Made by a program: the position numbers and the translations under genes. Below are positions 22,465 to 28,654 of a stretch of 38,221 nt of DNA, piece after piece (position 1 is the first letter of the stretch; each line of letters opens with the position of its first letter). The notes beneath the pieces were generated by a model. It saw nothing but the letters and a program-made list of their open reading frames with translations, had not been told where the DNA came from and made no database searches. The DNA comes from a virus: the IMG/VR virus record IMGVR_UViG_3300005253_000394, positions 1 through 38,221 of that record. The stretch is one strand, 5' to 3'.

Positions 22465-22634
22465 GGCTTTTCCTCCCATTCTCCACACCAATTTTGTGGG
22501 CCAACTTTCGGATATAATATTTGCTCGCCAAATGCAGCACCATCAGGATATGGATAAGGCGGGAAGCGGTGACACTCACCCGATATATGTTCATCCATAT
22601 GCCACCACCGGCAACTCTCACACGTCTTGTCCAT
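22461..22634 (-). CDS. Small zinc-finger protein CESCRWW
   Basis: 57 residues from the ATG at 22634, overlapping the upstream gene by 17 bases. MDKTCESCRWWHMDEHISGE, then PKVGPQNWCGEWEEKP: same zinc-binding N-terminus as its two neighbours, different middle. Suggests repeated duplication and divergence. Confidence 0.65.
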   Translation of the reverse strand: MDKTCESCRWWHMDEHISGECHRFPPYPYPDGAAFGEQILYPKVGPQNWCGEWEEKP

Positions 22635-22794
22635 CACGGACCTCCCCCCACTGTCCACAGGTGTAATCCTCTGCTGTCAGACCGCCTATGATTCGTGTTG
22701 CACAATGCCCCAGTGAAACCGTAGTGCCCGTGAATTCATCCAAAACCAACATGCGCCGCTCCCACCATTGGCACAACTCACAAATCTTGTCCAT
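22618..22794 (-). CDS. Small zinc-finger protein CELCQWW (copy 2)
   Basis: 58 residues from the ATG at 22794. MDKICELCQWWERRMLVLDE, then LGHCATRIIGGLTAEDYTCG. Near copy of 21714-21884. Likely zinc-binding; unknown function. Confidence 0.66.
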   Translation of the reverse strand: MDKICELCQWWERRMLVLDEFTGTTVSLGHCATRIIGGLTAEDYTCGQWGEVRDGQDV

Positions 22795-22948
22795 CGGCCT
22801 CTTCCCATTCGCCAATGTCCCGAGCCAATCTGACAAGCTCCGGCGACACAGTGGATTTAACGATTTCGCCGCGAAGAGCCTCTTGGATGCTCCGCAAAAT
22901 GACGAAGGTAAATGACGAAATTACATTATCGTGCGTCTTGTCCATCAT
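22778..22948 (-). CDS. 56-residue early protein
   Basis: ATGATG start overlapping the upstream stop; MMDKTHDNVISSFTFVILRS then IQEALRGEIVKSTVSPELVR and an acidic tail. It overlaps the next gene by 17 bases, as 22618-22794 overlaps 22461-22634. Its first residues (MDKT) echo the zinc-finger paralogues downstream. No family recognised. Confidence 0.58.
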   Translation of the reverse strand: MMDKTHDNVISSFTFVILRSIQEALRGEIVKSTVSPELVRLARDIGEWEEADGQDL

Positions 22949-23295
22949 CCGTTCCTTGGTGTGCTGTCAGGGGCGCTTTTCATAAAGTATCTTCCAATCG
23001 CCGCGCTTATCGTGGATTCTATCTTTTCCTCTCTGATGTTCATTTTACCCGGCGGGTCAAGATGGGTACCGTTAAACGTGACACTCGACCCCCCCACCCC
23101 AAGCCCGCCATTCTTGCGTGTCTTTTTCCCGCTGTGCTCTGCAACGCGCAACAAGTGCTGTCGATCCGGCCAGCGATAATAAACAGCGGGCGTGGTCATC
23201 GAAGTTTGATGATGAACAAACCCGACACGCTTGAGAATTTCGCCAGCGCGGGCGCACAATTCTAAAGTGTCGATATTGTTTTTCCCCCTACCCAC
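22945..23295 (-). CDS. Phage early protein of unknown function
   Basis: 116 residues from GTG at 23295 (eight-base overlap). RAGEILKRVGFVHHQTSMTT, the sequence YYRWPDRQHLLRVAEH and a C-terminal STISAAIGRYFMKSA match a small widespread prophage family. Basic Gly-rich middle. Unknown function. Confidence 0.62.
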   Translation of the reverse strand: MGRGKNNIDTLELCARAGEILKRVGFVHHQTSMTTPAVYYRWPDRQHLLRVAEHSGKKTRKNGGLGVGGSSVTFNGTHLDPPGKMNIREEKIESTISAAIGRYFMKSAPDSTPRNG

Positions 23296-23548
23296 TTCGT
23301 CCTCTAGCGTGCCGGTCGTGATTACATTTATAATGCGCCGCGACTAGATTCGTCAGGGCAAACGATCCTCCATTTGCATACGGCACTACATGCTCTGTCG
23401 TTGCATGATTATCTTCTGGCGTGCCCTCATATCCAGAAGGTATCCAAATCATCTCATCGCCGCATATAGCACATTTCCAGGCTTGCTTTCTGCAAAGCGA
23501 AAGACGTTTCTTCCTTCCCTTGACGCTATCCCTGCGGCGGCGGCGCAT
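23288..23548 (-). CDS. HNH endonuclease (1 of 4)
   Basis: 86 residues. Basic N-terminus, CAIC zinc pair (residues 26-29), catalytic TEHVVPYANGG (Glu 52, His 53), Asn 67 and a second zinc site CNHDRH (75-80): a complete HNH nuclease core of the free-standing phage type. May nick or cut DNA, as in homing or packaging-linked HNH enzymes. Short compared with most. Confidence 0.78.
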   Translation of the reverse strand: MRRRRRDSVKGRKKRLSLCRKQAWKCAICGDEMIWIPSGYEGTPEDNHATTEHVVPYANGGSFALTNLVAAHYKCNHDRHARGRSG

Positions 23549-23563
23549 CTCATTCTCCTGTCA

Positions 23564-23833
23564 TCATGTCGTATTGCGTTTGGCATTCTCCTGATATTCT
23601 CGTTCTGCTTTCCCCTCATCATATTCCCGCAAGATTTCATCGGGCGAAATCTCAACTGCATCACCAAGGCTCTCCGGCCAAAACAGCGGCGAGTTCGCCA
23701 GCACAGCAACCAATTTCCCATCAGGTCGGGCGCTTTTCACCTCAAGCCACAATGATTCGCCATGTCGTACAACTTTCACCGTCTTGCCAACGTAGTAACT
23801 CGATTTTGATGGAAACTTTATTACGTCTTTCAT
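23564..23833 (-). CDS. Phage protein of unknown function
   Basis: 89 residues: KTVKVVRHGESLWLEVKSAR and LGDAVEISPDEILREYDEGK, a beta-rich small domain resembling the phage families with a GES.WV.V motif. ATG after AAGGAGTTTAGA. Confidence 0.58.
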   Translation of the reverse strand: MKDVIKFPSKSSYYVGKTVKVVRHGESLWLEVKSARPDGKLVAVLANSPLFWPESLGDAVEISPDEILREYDEGKAEREYQENAKRNTT

Positions 23834-23860
23834 TCTAAACTCCTTCTGTCATCATGGCAT

Positions 23861-24004
23861 TTAAAGCGGACCACCAAGCTTAATCGCTTTTAATATTTCC
23901 ACCAATAACAAAACTTGAGCCGCCTGCAATCGCTGACTTATATCCCCATCCAACCGCGCCTGTTTTGCCTCTCGAACAATTCCAACCCGTTCTTTGATTT
24001 CCAT
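23861..24004 (-). CDS. 47-residue helical protein
   Basis: MEIKERVGIVREAKQARLDG, then ISQRLQAAQVLLLVEILKAI: an amphipathic/hydrophobic helical peptide with AAGGATATTGAG before the ATG. No family recognised. Last 20 residues could associate with membrane. Confidence 0.5.
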   Translation of the reverse strand: MEIKERVGIVREAKQARLDGDISQRLQAAQVLLLVEILKAIKLGGPL

Positions 24005-24041
24005 CTCAATATCCTTTCATCATCAGGCATAAGCCCAACCC

Positions 24042-24059
24042 GTCCCCTGTGAGGGGGAC
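24042..24059. repeat. Six-pair hairpin downstream of HNH gene
   Basis: GTCCCC, loop TGTGAG, GGGGAC. It follows the HNH stop by two bases on the minus strand, with no T-run. Confidence 0.4.
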
Positions 24060-24061
24060 CG

Positions 24062-24721
24062 CTATCCTTCTGCCATCATAGCGTTGTATTCTGCTGTCAG
24101 GGTATCGCGCCAATCCGTGTCATCCCAATTTCCCTTACCATGATTGCACACTTCGCATAGAACTTGAAGACTGCCCTCAACAAGTCGTAGTTCCCAAAAC
24201 TTCCGCAGCGATTTGATGTGATCCACATGAATCGAAACGCCATCCGCTCTCGTTGCTCCACAACACTGACAACGCGCACCGTACTTTTTCAGAACCACCA
24301 TTCGCAATTTGCGCCATTCATAACTCCGGTAAAACGCCGCGATTTTTGCGTTCATATCCGTGGTAAAAATTCCCGTCGCCCTCGGCTTAAAACCTTTCTG
24401 CTTCTTCTGTTTTTTCTCCTTCTTTTTTGGCTTCACACGGACCCGTTTATCCCAATTTATTATGACGTTGTAACACGAGTGTAGATCAATAGGTCTTGGG
24501 TTATCCGGGATTCTTTCAGGTATATTCTTAAACTCCTTGTAGGCTAATTTAATCAAATCAATATGTTCGATTGTATCTGGAACTTCTACACCCGTGAATT
24601 CCAGCCATCCTTTAATTCGATTACGTTTTGGGTTCAGTTTTTTGAGTTCTTTTTTTAAATACTTTTCTTCCTGCCTTGGTGATCTCTTTTTTTCTGCATT
24701 CCTCTTTCTCTTCTCATTCAT
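24062..24721 (-). CDS. HNH endonuclease with basic N-terminus (2 of 4)
   Basis: 219 residues from the ATG at 24721. A very Lys-rich N-terminal half (two runs near residues 8-30 and 120-135) is followed by an HNH domain: SYEWRKLRMVVLKKYGARC, CQCCG, HVDHIKSLRKF (catalytic His), CEVCNHGKGNWDD. All zinc and catalytic residues are present. The larger frame to 24814 runs into a structured noncoding segment and is not favoured. Base composition of the N-terminal half is A/T-rich relative to neighbours, typical of mobile HNH genes. Confidence 0.75.
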   Translation of the reverse strand: MNEKRKRNAEKKRSPRQEEKYLKKELKKLNPKRNRIKGWLEFTGVEVPDTIEHIDLIKLAYKEFKNIPERIPDNPRPIDLHSCYNVIINWDKRVRVKPKKKEKKQKKQKGFKPRATGIFTTDMNAKIAAFYRSYEWRKLRMVVLKKYGARCQCCGATRADGVSIHVDHIKSLRKFWELRLVEGSLQVLCEVCNHGKGNWDDTDWRDTLTAEYNAMMAEG

Positions 24722-24884
24722 GCACTTCGAGTATCCTGAGTTCGGGCATAGGTTCCCTTCCGAAGAAGGGACGCCATGCACTTGCGATATAGAGCCTTCG
24801 TCGCGAGCACGCACACATCTTCAAGCGTCCGGGTTTGTGTGCTTCGGTAACCCTGCCCCTATGAACGTATCTCCTGATAGGGCC
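24722..24884 (-). other. 163-base segment with several hairpins upstream of HNH gene
   Basis: Minus-strand pairings: CCCTAT/ATAGGG; GCACACA/TGTGTGC around an 18-base loop; TCCCTTC-TTCG-GAAGGGA (24771-24754, seven pairs). No reliable gene. It could be a structured leader, or the relic of a mobile element with the HNH gene; conserved group I intron core elements were not found. Confidence 0.4.
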
Positions 24885-25058
24885 TTAACCCTTGCGCGCC
24901 AGCATTTCCAAGCATTGACCGTCAACACGCAATTTGGGAGCCACACCAGTTCCAACCGCTTTACGCAGTCTCAAGGCGACCTCTCGGTATAGAGGCTCCA
25001 TATGTGCGGCGAGGATTTGTCTTGTAAAGCAACTGAAAAGTAAGTAGACTCTTTTCAA
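24885..25058 (-). CDS. 57-residue protein with TTG start
   Basis: The TTG at 25058 overlaps the upstream stop as TTGA and has AAGG seven bases before. (M)KRVYLLFSCFTRQILAAHM, then EPLYREVALRLRKAVGTGVA, a helical protein with Cys 10 and a second Cys near the end. No family recognised. The longer frame to 25229 is the shadow of the next gene. Confidence 0.5.
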   Translation of the reverse strand: MKRVYLLFSCFTRQILAAHMEPLYREVALRLRKAVGTGVAPKLRVDGQCLEMLARKG

Positions 25059-25330
25059 CGTCCGACCTTGCCAAAGTATACGGACATCGCCCCGTGGGTC
25101 TCCCCGACTTGCGGGGCGAACCTTTGCAGGCGCTTGGTAGAGAAGCGACCGTTGTACACCGGCATGCTGAGATAATCTGGACGCTGTAGCGTTCGTTGTT
25201 CCCGACCGTGCGCCTTGCAAGAAAACCACCGCGTAAGGCCGCAGCGGTCACGCACGTTGCACTTCTCAATCAAACACCCACACAGAGCATTACCGTTTAT
25301 AGCATATAAAATGGGGGAGGGGGAAATCAT
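25055..25330 (-). CDS. Cys-rich N-terminal hypothetical protein
   Basis: 91 residues from ATG 25330 (ATGA overlap with the membrane gene upstream). CGCLIEKCNVRDRCGLTRWF carries four Cys in 14 residues, then SCKAHGREQRTL and a C-terminal QVGETHGAMSVYFGKVG. Possibly zinc-binding. No family recognised. Confidence 0.5.
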   Translation of the reverse strand: MISPSPILYAINGNALCGCLIEKCNVRDRCGLTRWFSCKAHGREQRTLQRPDYLSMPVYNGRFSTKRLQRFAPQVGETHGAMSVYFGKVGR

Positions 25331-25476
25331 TTTGGGGTTCCAATTATAATTGGACATTCGCCCATTAAATTTCCTATCAAAACGTCAAGCAAATCAGGCG
25401 TGCCACCAAACAAGAACGCAGCAAAAATAATTGACGCAATTAACCAAAGAAATGTCTTATCTGACCCGCTAATCAT
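25327..25476 (-). CDS. 49-residue membrane protein
   Basis: MISGSDKTFLWLIASIIFAA then FLFGGTPDLLDVLIGNLMGE: one clear membrane helix (residues 9-23). It overlaps the upstream gene by eight bases and the downstream gene by ATGA. No family recognised. Confidence 0.52.
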   Translation of the reverse strand: MISGSDKTFLWLIASIIFAAFLFGGTPDLLDVLIGNLMGECPIIIGTPK

Positions 25477-25750
25477 TTGACACCAACCTCAACGCCTCTG
25501 TCGCCGTCATGCGCTTGCCGAATTCGCCGGGGCCGTCGTACTCGTTTAGCCATTCTCCAGAGTTCAGCCACGACGCCGCGTGAGGGCAGAACTTTATCTC
25601 ACCATGCCAGGGTTCCGCCTGAATGAACCGCTCAAGCCCCTCCATGACCTCCTCATGCGTTGCGACTAGCATGGCCTTGTCATATGCCCGCTCGGCGTTG
25701 AAGGGCTTCACACGACGTGGGAAACGGCTGTAGAAGGCTTTGAAGGTCAT
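25469..25750 (-). CDS. Replication-protein-like C-terminal domain
   Basis: 93 residues: FYSRFPRRVKPFNAERAYDK, VMEGLERFIQA and KFCPHAASWLNSGEWLNEYD. This pattern (aromatic-PR, AxxAY.KA, GLxRF, PHAATWLN..W) is typical of the C-terminal helicase-loader/DnaT-like part of phage replication proteins. Here it stands alone without an N-terminal winged helix, so it could recruit the host helicase together with a partner, or be a remnant. Confidence 0.6.
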   Translation of the reverse strand: MTFKAFYSRFPRRVKPFNAERAYDKAMLVATHEEVMEGLERFIQAEPWHGEIKFCPHAASWLNSGEWLNEYDGPGEFGKRMTATEALRLVSND

Positions 25751-26109
25751 GCGTCACCTAGAGGTCGGTAAATCTCTATTCCAGCCTTTTCCAGCCGTGT
25801 TGCCATATCGGCGGTTCCTCTTCCACCGGGGAACTCTACTGCATATTCTGGCTTTCCTTCATCGAGCATTTTCTGGTTGCGTATTGGCCCTGCGGCAGCA
25901 CCGTACAAATTCCACTCAATTTGCTTGATAGGAAACTTTCGGTTCTCAATCTGGTTTTTCCGCGCCCAAAAACCTGCTATTCTGTCCGCACCACGAGCAT
26001 CGCCTTCAATCACTACGTCAATGCCTATCTTCTTGTGCAAAGCATCGAGTGCCCGGTAAGCAGTTGTCGTCCGCGTAAAATCTCTGCCGCCATATACGAG
26101 AACCCTCAT
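25747..26109 (-). CDS. YspA/YpsA-like SLOG-fold protein
   Basis: 120 residues from the ATG at 26109. MRVLVYGGRDFTRTTTAYRA with the glycine-rich GGRDF loop, VVIEGDARGADRIAGFWARK (second nucleotide-binding loop) and FPGGRGTADM complete a DUF2493/YspA-type Rossmann-like SLOG fold, which binds nucleotides or derivatives such as ADP-ribose. SLOG proteins are linked to stress and nucleotide-signalling systems; the role in phages is unknown. ATGA overlaps on both sides. Confidence 0.75.
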   Translation of the reverse strand: MRVLVYGGRDFTRTTTAYRALDALHKKIGIDVVIEGDARGADRIAGFWARKNQIENRKFPIKQIEWNLYGAAAGPIRNQKMLDEGKPEYAVEFPGGRGTADMATRLEKAGIEIYRPLGDA

Positions 26110-26219
26110 GCCAAGGTCCTCCTCGCTATTGCACGCACAATCCTCTGCCGGTAGTGCCTGAGTTCCGTCCACCATTCCCAGGTGCGGTCATAATCGGTCA
26201 GTTGCCATTGGGGGATCAT
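26106..26219 (-). CDS. 37-residue Trp/Arg-rich protein
   Basis: ATGA overlap with both neighbours. MIPQWQLTDYDRTWEWWTEL, then RHYRQRIVRAIARRTLA. Acidic-aromatic first half, basic helix second. No family recognised. Confidence 0.52.
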   Translation of the reverse strand: MIPQWQLTDYDRTWEWWTELRHYRQRIVRAIARRTLA

Positions 26220-26683
26220 CCCGCGAATTCCCCATAAAACTTACGCACTAGTTCTGCGCGGGCCGTTACGGCCTCTTCTAACGTCGAAAAAGATTTTGTG
26301 TAGATACGCTTTTTTTTGATTTGGACGCGGCCCCTATATGGTTTAGGGCGCCTATAATGCACATCTATCCCCGTAAACCCGGTTTGGTTGTGCGCTTTGA
26401 TGGCGCGGTTCATGTTGTTTTGTGAGTGGGTGGCCAACCGCAAGTTTGCCCGCTGACAATTCAGTCCGTCCCAGTCTTTGTGGTCAACATCGAGGCCCTT
26501 GGGGGCGTCAAGAATAAACCGGTGCAGATAGGTCGTTTTATTTTTGCCGTTACTGCGTGTCGCATACCAACAGTGTGGGCGGCGCTTTTCTTGTCTTGCA
26601 TACCACTTAAACGCAGCCACACGTTCAAAATCAGCATCATCAACCAGGGCAACCTTGCCTTGTGTTAGCACTACTTCTTTCAT
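26216..26683 (-). CDS. HNH-AP2 homing-type endonuclease (3 of 4)
   Basis: 155 residues. HNH part: YLHRFILDAPKGLDVDHKDW and DGLNCQRANLRLATHSQNNM (His-x-Asp-His, Asn). C-terminal AP2-like DNA-binding part: TGFTGIDVHYRRPKPYRGRV and SFSTLEEAVTARAELVRKFY. This two-domain arrangement is typical of mobile phage endonucleases. Start overlaps upstream stop as TAATG. Confidence 0.82.
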   Translation of the reverse strand: MKEVVLTQGKVALVDDADFERVAAFKWYARQEKRRPHCWYATRSNGKNKTTYLHRFILDAPKGLDVDHKDWDGLNCQRANLRLATHSQNNMNRAIKAHNQTGFTGIDVHYRRPKPYRGRVQIKKKRIYTKSFSTLEEAVTARAELVRKFYGEFAG

Positions 26684-26850
26684 TATCCTGGGTTCTCCGT
26701 TCCTCTCAAGTCTGATACAATCACTTGCCTTGGAATCCAGTTGTAGGTTCCCTTTGAAGGAAGAAGCACCCTCTTAATCCGTGGGTTGGCCCTTACACCG
26801 CGCTCGGACCAATAGGTGTCTATGAGGTTGCAGAGTTGGTAGTCGGTCAT
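26683..26850 (-). CDS. Small early protein
   Basis: 55 residues from ATG 26850 (ATGA overlap). MTDYQLCNLIDTYWSERGVR, then RIKRVLLPSKGTYNWIPRQV. No family recognised; mixed alpha/beta, basic. Confidence 0.55.
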   Translation of the reverse strand: MTDYQLCNLIDTYWSERGVRANPRIKRVLLPSKGTYNWIPRQVIVSDLRGTENPG

Positions 26851-26996
26851 TCTGGATTTACCCTGCAACAGACCTCGAAAACATCGTCCCAGGTTGCGTC
26901 CGCTCTGTTTAGCGCCCCCAGCGCCTTCAGGGCGTCACTAGGGCGTGTGAACAGGCTCTGTAGGTATCTGTGCATCAGAAGGGCGTTCTCATTCAC
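26847..26996 (-). CDS. 49-residue helical protein
   Basis: GTG start overlapping the LexA-like stop as GTGA. (M)NENALLMHRYLQSLFTRPS, then DALKALGALNRADATWDDVF. Helical, acidic end with two adjacent Cys. It ends in an ATGA overlap. No family recognised. Confidence 0.52.
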   Translation of the reverse strand: MNENALLMHRYLQSLFTRPSDALKALGALNRADATWDDVFEVCCRVNPE

Positions 26997-27208
26997 TTCA
27001 CCAGCCTTAAAGTCCGGGCGCGTGCGGGCAGGCGGGTAATGTGTCCTCTTTCTTCAAGTGCAGTGAGAAGGCGGAATGTGCCGCTCTTCGAAGCCAGTCC
27101 TATCGCCTCGGTAATTTCTTCATAAGATGGCGCGTATCCGTTTTCGCCGATAAATTTCGTGACGAATTCAAGGCATTGCTTCTGGCGTTTGGTGAGGCCG
27201 TGTTTCAT
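26993..27208 (-). CDS. LexA-N-like winged-helix protein
   Basis: 71 residues: LTKRQKQCLEFVTKFIGENG, YAPSYEEITEAIGLASKSGT and RLLTALEERGHITRLPARAR. This is the LexA N-terminal DNA-binding domain pattern without the self-cleavage peptidase domain. It may regulate the operon or host SOS-box genes. ATGA overlap with the gene upstream. Confidence 0.75.
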   Translation of the reverse strand: MKHGLTKRQKQCLEFVTKFIGENGYAPSYEEITEAIGLASKSGTFRLLTALEERGHITRLPARARTLRLVK

Positions 27209-27441
27209 GCCTGCTTCTCATTTAGTGCATTCCACGCCTCACAAATTCGCTTTGCGTCGAACAGAGCGTTTTCTCCTTGAAGGTTATAGGCCGCAGTCAC
27301 GATGCCATAGCCATCAGGCGCGGATTCCAGGGCATTCCCATGCAGGCTGGTTCCGTCCTTCGCTGTGCCGATAATGAGTTCAATATTCGGCCAGCCGATA
27401 ACCGCGTCATAGGCCATGCCGCCCTTGCTGTTCTCGGTCAT
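27205..27441 (-). CDS. Phage early protein of unknown function
   Basis: 78 residues: GTAKDGTSLHGNALESAPDG and a C-terminal FDAKRICEAWNALNEKQ, a pattern shared with many small phage proteins ending in AKRIC..VNA. ATGA overlap upstream. Confidence 0.6.
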   Translation of the reverse strand: MTENSKGGMAYDAVIGWPNIELIIGTAKDGTSLHGNALESAPDGYGIVTAAYNLQGENALFDAKRICEAWNALNEKQA

Positions 27442-27857
27442 GCCACCTCCAAATAAAATTCCAACCTGCCCTCAATGCCCATTGCCCTGCGCTCCTGCAT
27501 GTCCTTGAGCGCGGCTTTCATTTGGGCGTAGAGTTCAACTTTCTCCCATTCTTTCCAACGGCGGGTGGTGTTTGCTTTCAGTTGCAAGGCGGCGTATCGT
27601 TTCTCACCGAGTATATCCCGAGCGAAGGCCTTATGTTCATCAGGATTAGACCCGACAAACGAATGACATCCGGTGCAAAGTGCAATCCCATCGTCGGGGA
27701 ACCACCTGACTGAATGCCGCCTGCGACCCCATATGTGAGAATGTTCCAAACCCGATCTGTTACCTTCCGGGTAATAGGTAAAACACCGCTCACAGGTCCA
27801 GTCGGCTCGCTCACGAATGAGGCTGCTCATTGCTATGTCGAATTTATCGCGCTTCAT
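27438..27857 (-). CDS. HNH/NinG-like nuclease-type protein (4 of 4), first gene of the early operon
   Basis: 139 residues: CERC (22-25), LEHSHIWGRRRHSVRWFPDD, LCTGCHSFVG (61-70), then helical C-terminus. Zn-coordinating Cys pairs plus SHIWGRR and GCH are the pattern of phage HNH proteins related to NinG/recombination accessory factors. A terminator lies only about 15 bases before the ATG, so expression likely needs read-through. Confidence 0.68.
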   Translation of the reverse strand: MKRDKFDIAMSSLIRERADWTCERCFTYYPEGNRSGLEHSHIWGRRRHSVRWFPDDGIALCTGCHSFVGSNPDEHKAFARDILGEKRYAALQLKANTTRRWKEWEKVELYAQMKAALKDMQERRAMGIEGRLEFYLEVA

Positions 27858-27872
27858 ATTGCCCCATCAAAC

Positions 27873-27905
27873 AAAAAAAGACCGCCCCACCGTGAGGCAG
27901 GGCGG
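27873..27905 (-). terminator. Intrinsic terminator just upstream of the early operon
   Basis: Minus strand: CCGCCC (27905-27900), 12-base loop, GGGCGG (27887-27882), then T-C-TTTTTTT. No promoter is visible between it and the ATG at 27857, so it reads as an attenuator on transcripts arriving from 28.8 kb. Confidence 0.7.
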
Positions 27906-27944
27906 CGAGTTTACAGGGGAGAACTGAATTGCCCGCGCCTTCAA

Positions 27945-28015
27945 GTACTCTGCACACAAGGGGTCGCGCTCAGGCTGGACAGGGGATGGCGGCCCAGCGC
28001 GTGTGTACAGAGTAC
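27945..28015. repeat. Long imperfect inverted repeat (14 + 6 pairs)
   Basis: GTACTCTGCACACA (27945-27958) pairs with TGTGTACAGAGTAC (28002-28015), 13 of 14; inside, after a six-base bulge on one side, CGCGCT (27965-27970) pairs with AGCGCG (27996-28001) around a 25-base loop. It lies just before the terminator of the repressor operon. It could be an RNA switch, an antitermination site or an origin-type cruciform. Confidence 0.55.
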
Positions 28016-28033
28016 ATAAAGAAGCGGGGGTGG

Positions 28034-28249
28034 TCATTTTTTGGCGGCCCTTACGAAATCCACTGGCATATAGAGAACCGCGATTAGAGCCCCAATGACT
28101 AGAACTGGTAGCAGAATAATCATTCCTAGTATGGCAAGCGCGATTAAGGCCAAACCCACTAAAATTAAGGCCACGCCACCTAGCATAACAGCTAATGTGG
28201 CAGCTACGGTGACAACCGCGATTGTCAGAGTTTCGCTAAAATTGTCCAT
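28034..28249 (-). CDS. Two-helix membrane protein
   Basis: 71 residues from the ATG at 28249 (TGATG overlap). Two long hydrophobic stretches, about residues 9-38 and 40-63, with MPVDFVRAAKK as cytoplasmic-type end. Last gene of the operon headed by the repressor at 28651-28836. Consistent with an exclusion or holin-type protein; not recognised. Confidence 0.58.
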   Translation of the reverse strand: MDNFSETLTIAVVTVAATLAVMLGGVALILVGLALIALAILGMIILLPVLVIGALIAVLYMPVDFVRAAKK

Positions 28250-28380
28250 CACCACCACCGTCTTTTAGGAACAGCTAGTTTCAGTGCATTCAACGCCACC
28301 ACACGGATAAGCAGGGAACCGTCAGCCATGGGGATGATTTTGTCGTGGGGGAAGAAAAGATGGCGGAGAAAGTTTACCAC
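28249..28380 (-). CDS. 43-residue basic protein
   Basis: Probable GTG start at 28380, overlapping the upstream stop (GTGGTAA). (M)VNFLRHLFFPHDKIIPMAD then LIRVVALNALKLAVPKRRWW: moderately hydrophobic, basic C-terminus. No family recognised. Confidence 0.45.
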   Translation of the reverse strand: MVNFLRHLFFPHDKIIPMADGSLLIRVVALNALKLAVPKRRWW

Positions 28381-28466
28381 CACACCACCATCGCGGCAAT
28401 GAGACAGGACATGAGAAGGATGGCGGCGCATTCAAAACGGTCCGGCATTTCGTCGCGGTTGGTCAT
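28374..28466 (-). CDS. 30-residue membrane peptide
   Basis: ATGA overlap with the gene upstream; MTNRDEMPDRFECAAILLMS then CLIAAMVVWW: polar N-terminus and single C-terminal membrane helix. Overlaps the next gene. Confidence 0.48.
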   Translation of the reverse strand: MTNRDEMPDRFECAAILLMSCLIAAMVVWW

Positions 28467-28654
28467 GACGGCCTCAAAATTGTTCGTATTCCAAGAGCAA
28501 CCGAGGTGATTGCCCAAAGAAAAATGACTATCCATGCCCAAGTTGTTGATGGCGTCATTTCACCGGAACCGATGAGCCAGACAACCATACCAGCTATAAT
28601 TAATATCGTGGCTCCACACCACTGCCAGAAAATTTCCATCAAAATCTTCATCAT
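28463..28654 (-). CDS. Two-helix membrane protein behind the repressor
   Basis: 63 residues, ATGATG start overlapping the repressor stop. Membrane segments at about residues 10-29 and 38-57 with a short loop. Co-transcription with the repressor suggests expression in the lysogen, as for superinfection-exclusion proteins. No family recognised. Confidence 0.58.
   Translation of the reverse strand: MMKILMEIFWQWCGATILIIAGMVVWLIGSGEMTPSTTWAWIVIFLWAITSVALGIRTILRPS

Noticed and set aside
24722-24884. Group I intron
   Set aside because: Stems are present but the conserved catalytic core pairing (P7-type) and a split host gene were not found.
24885-25269. Longer minus-strand frames (114 and 102 codons)
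   Set aside because: Overlap a better frame with coupled start codons; the upper parts have shadow-like composition.
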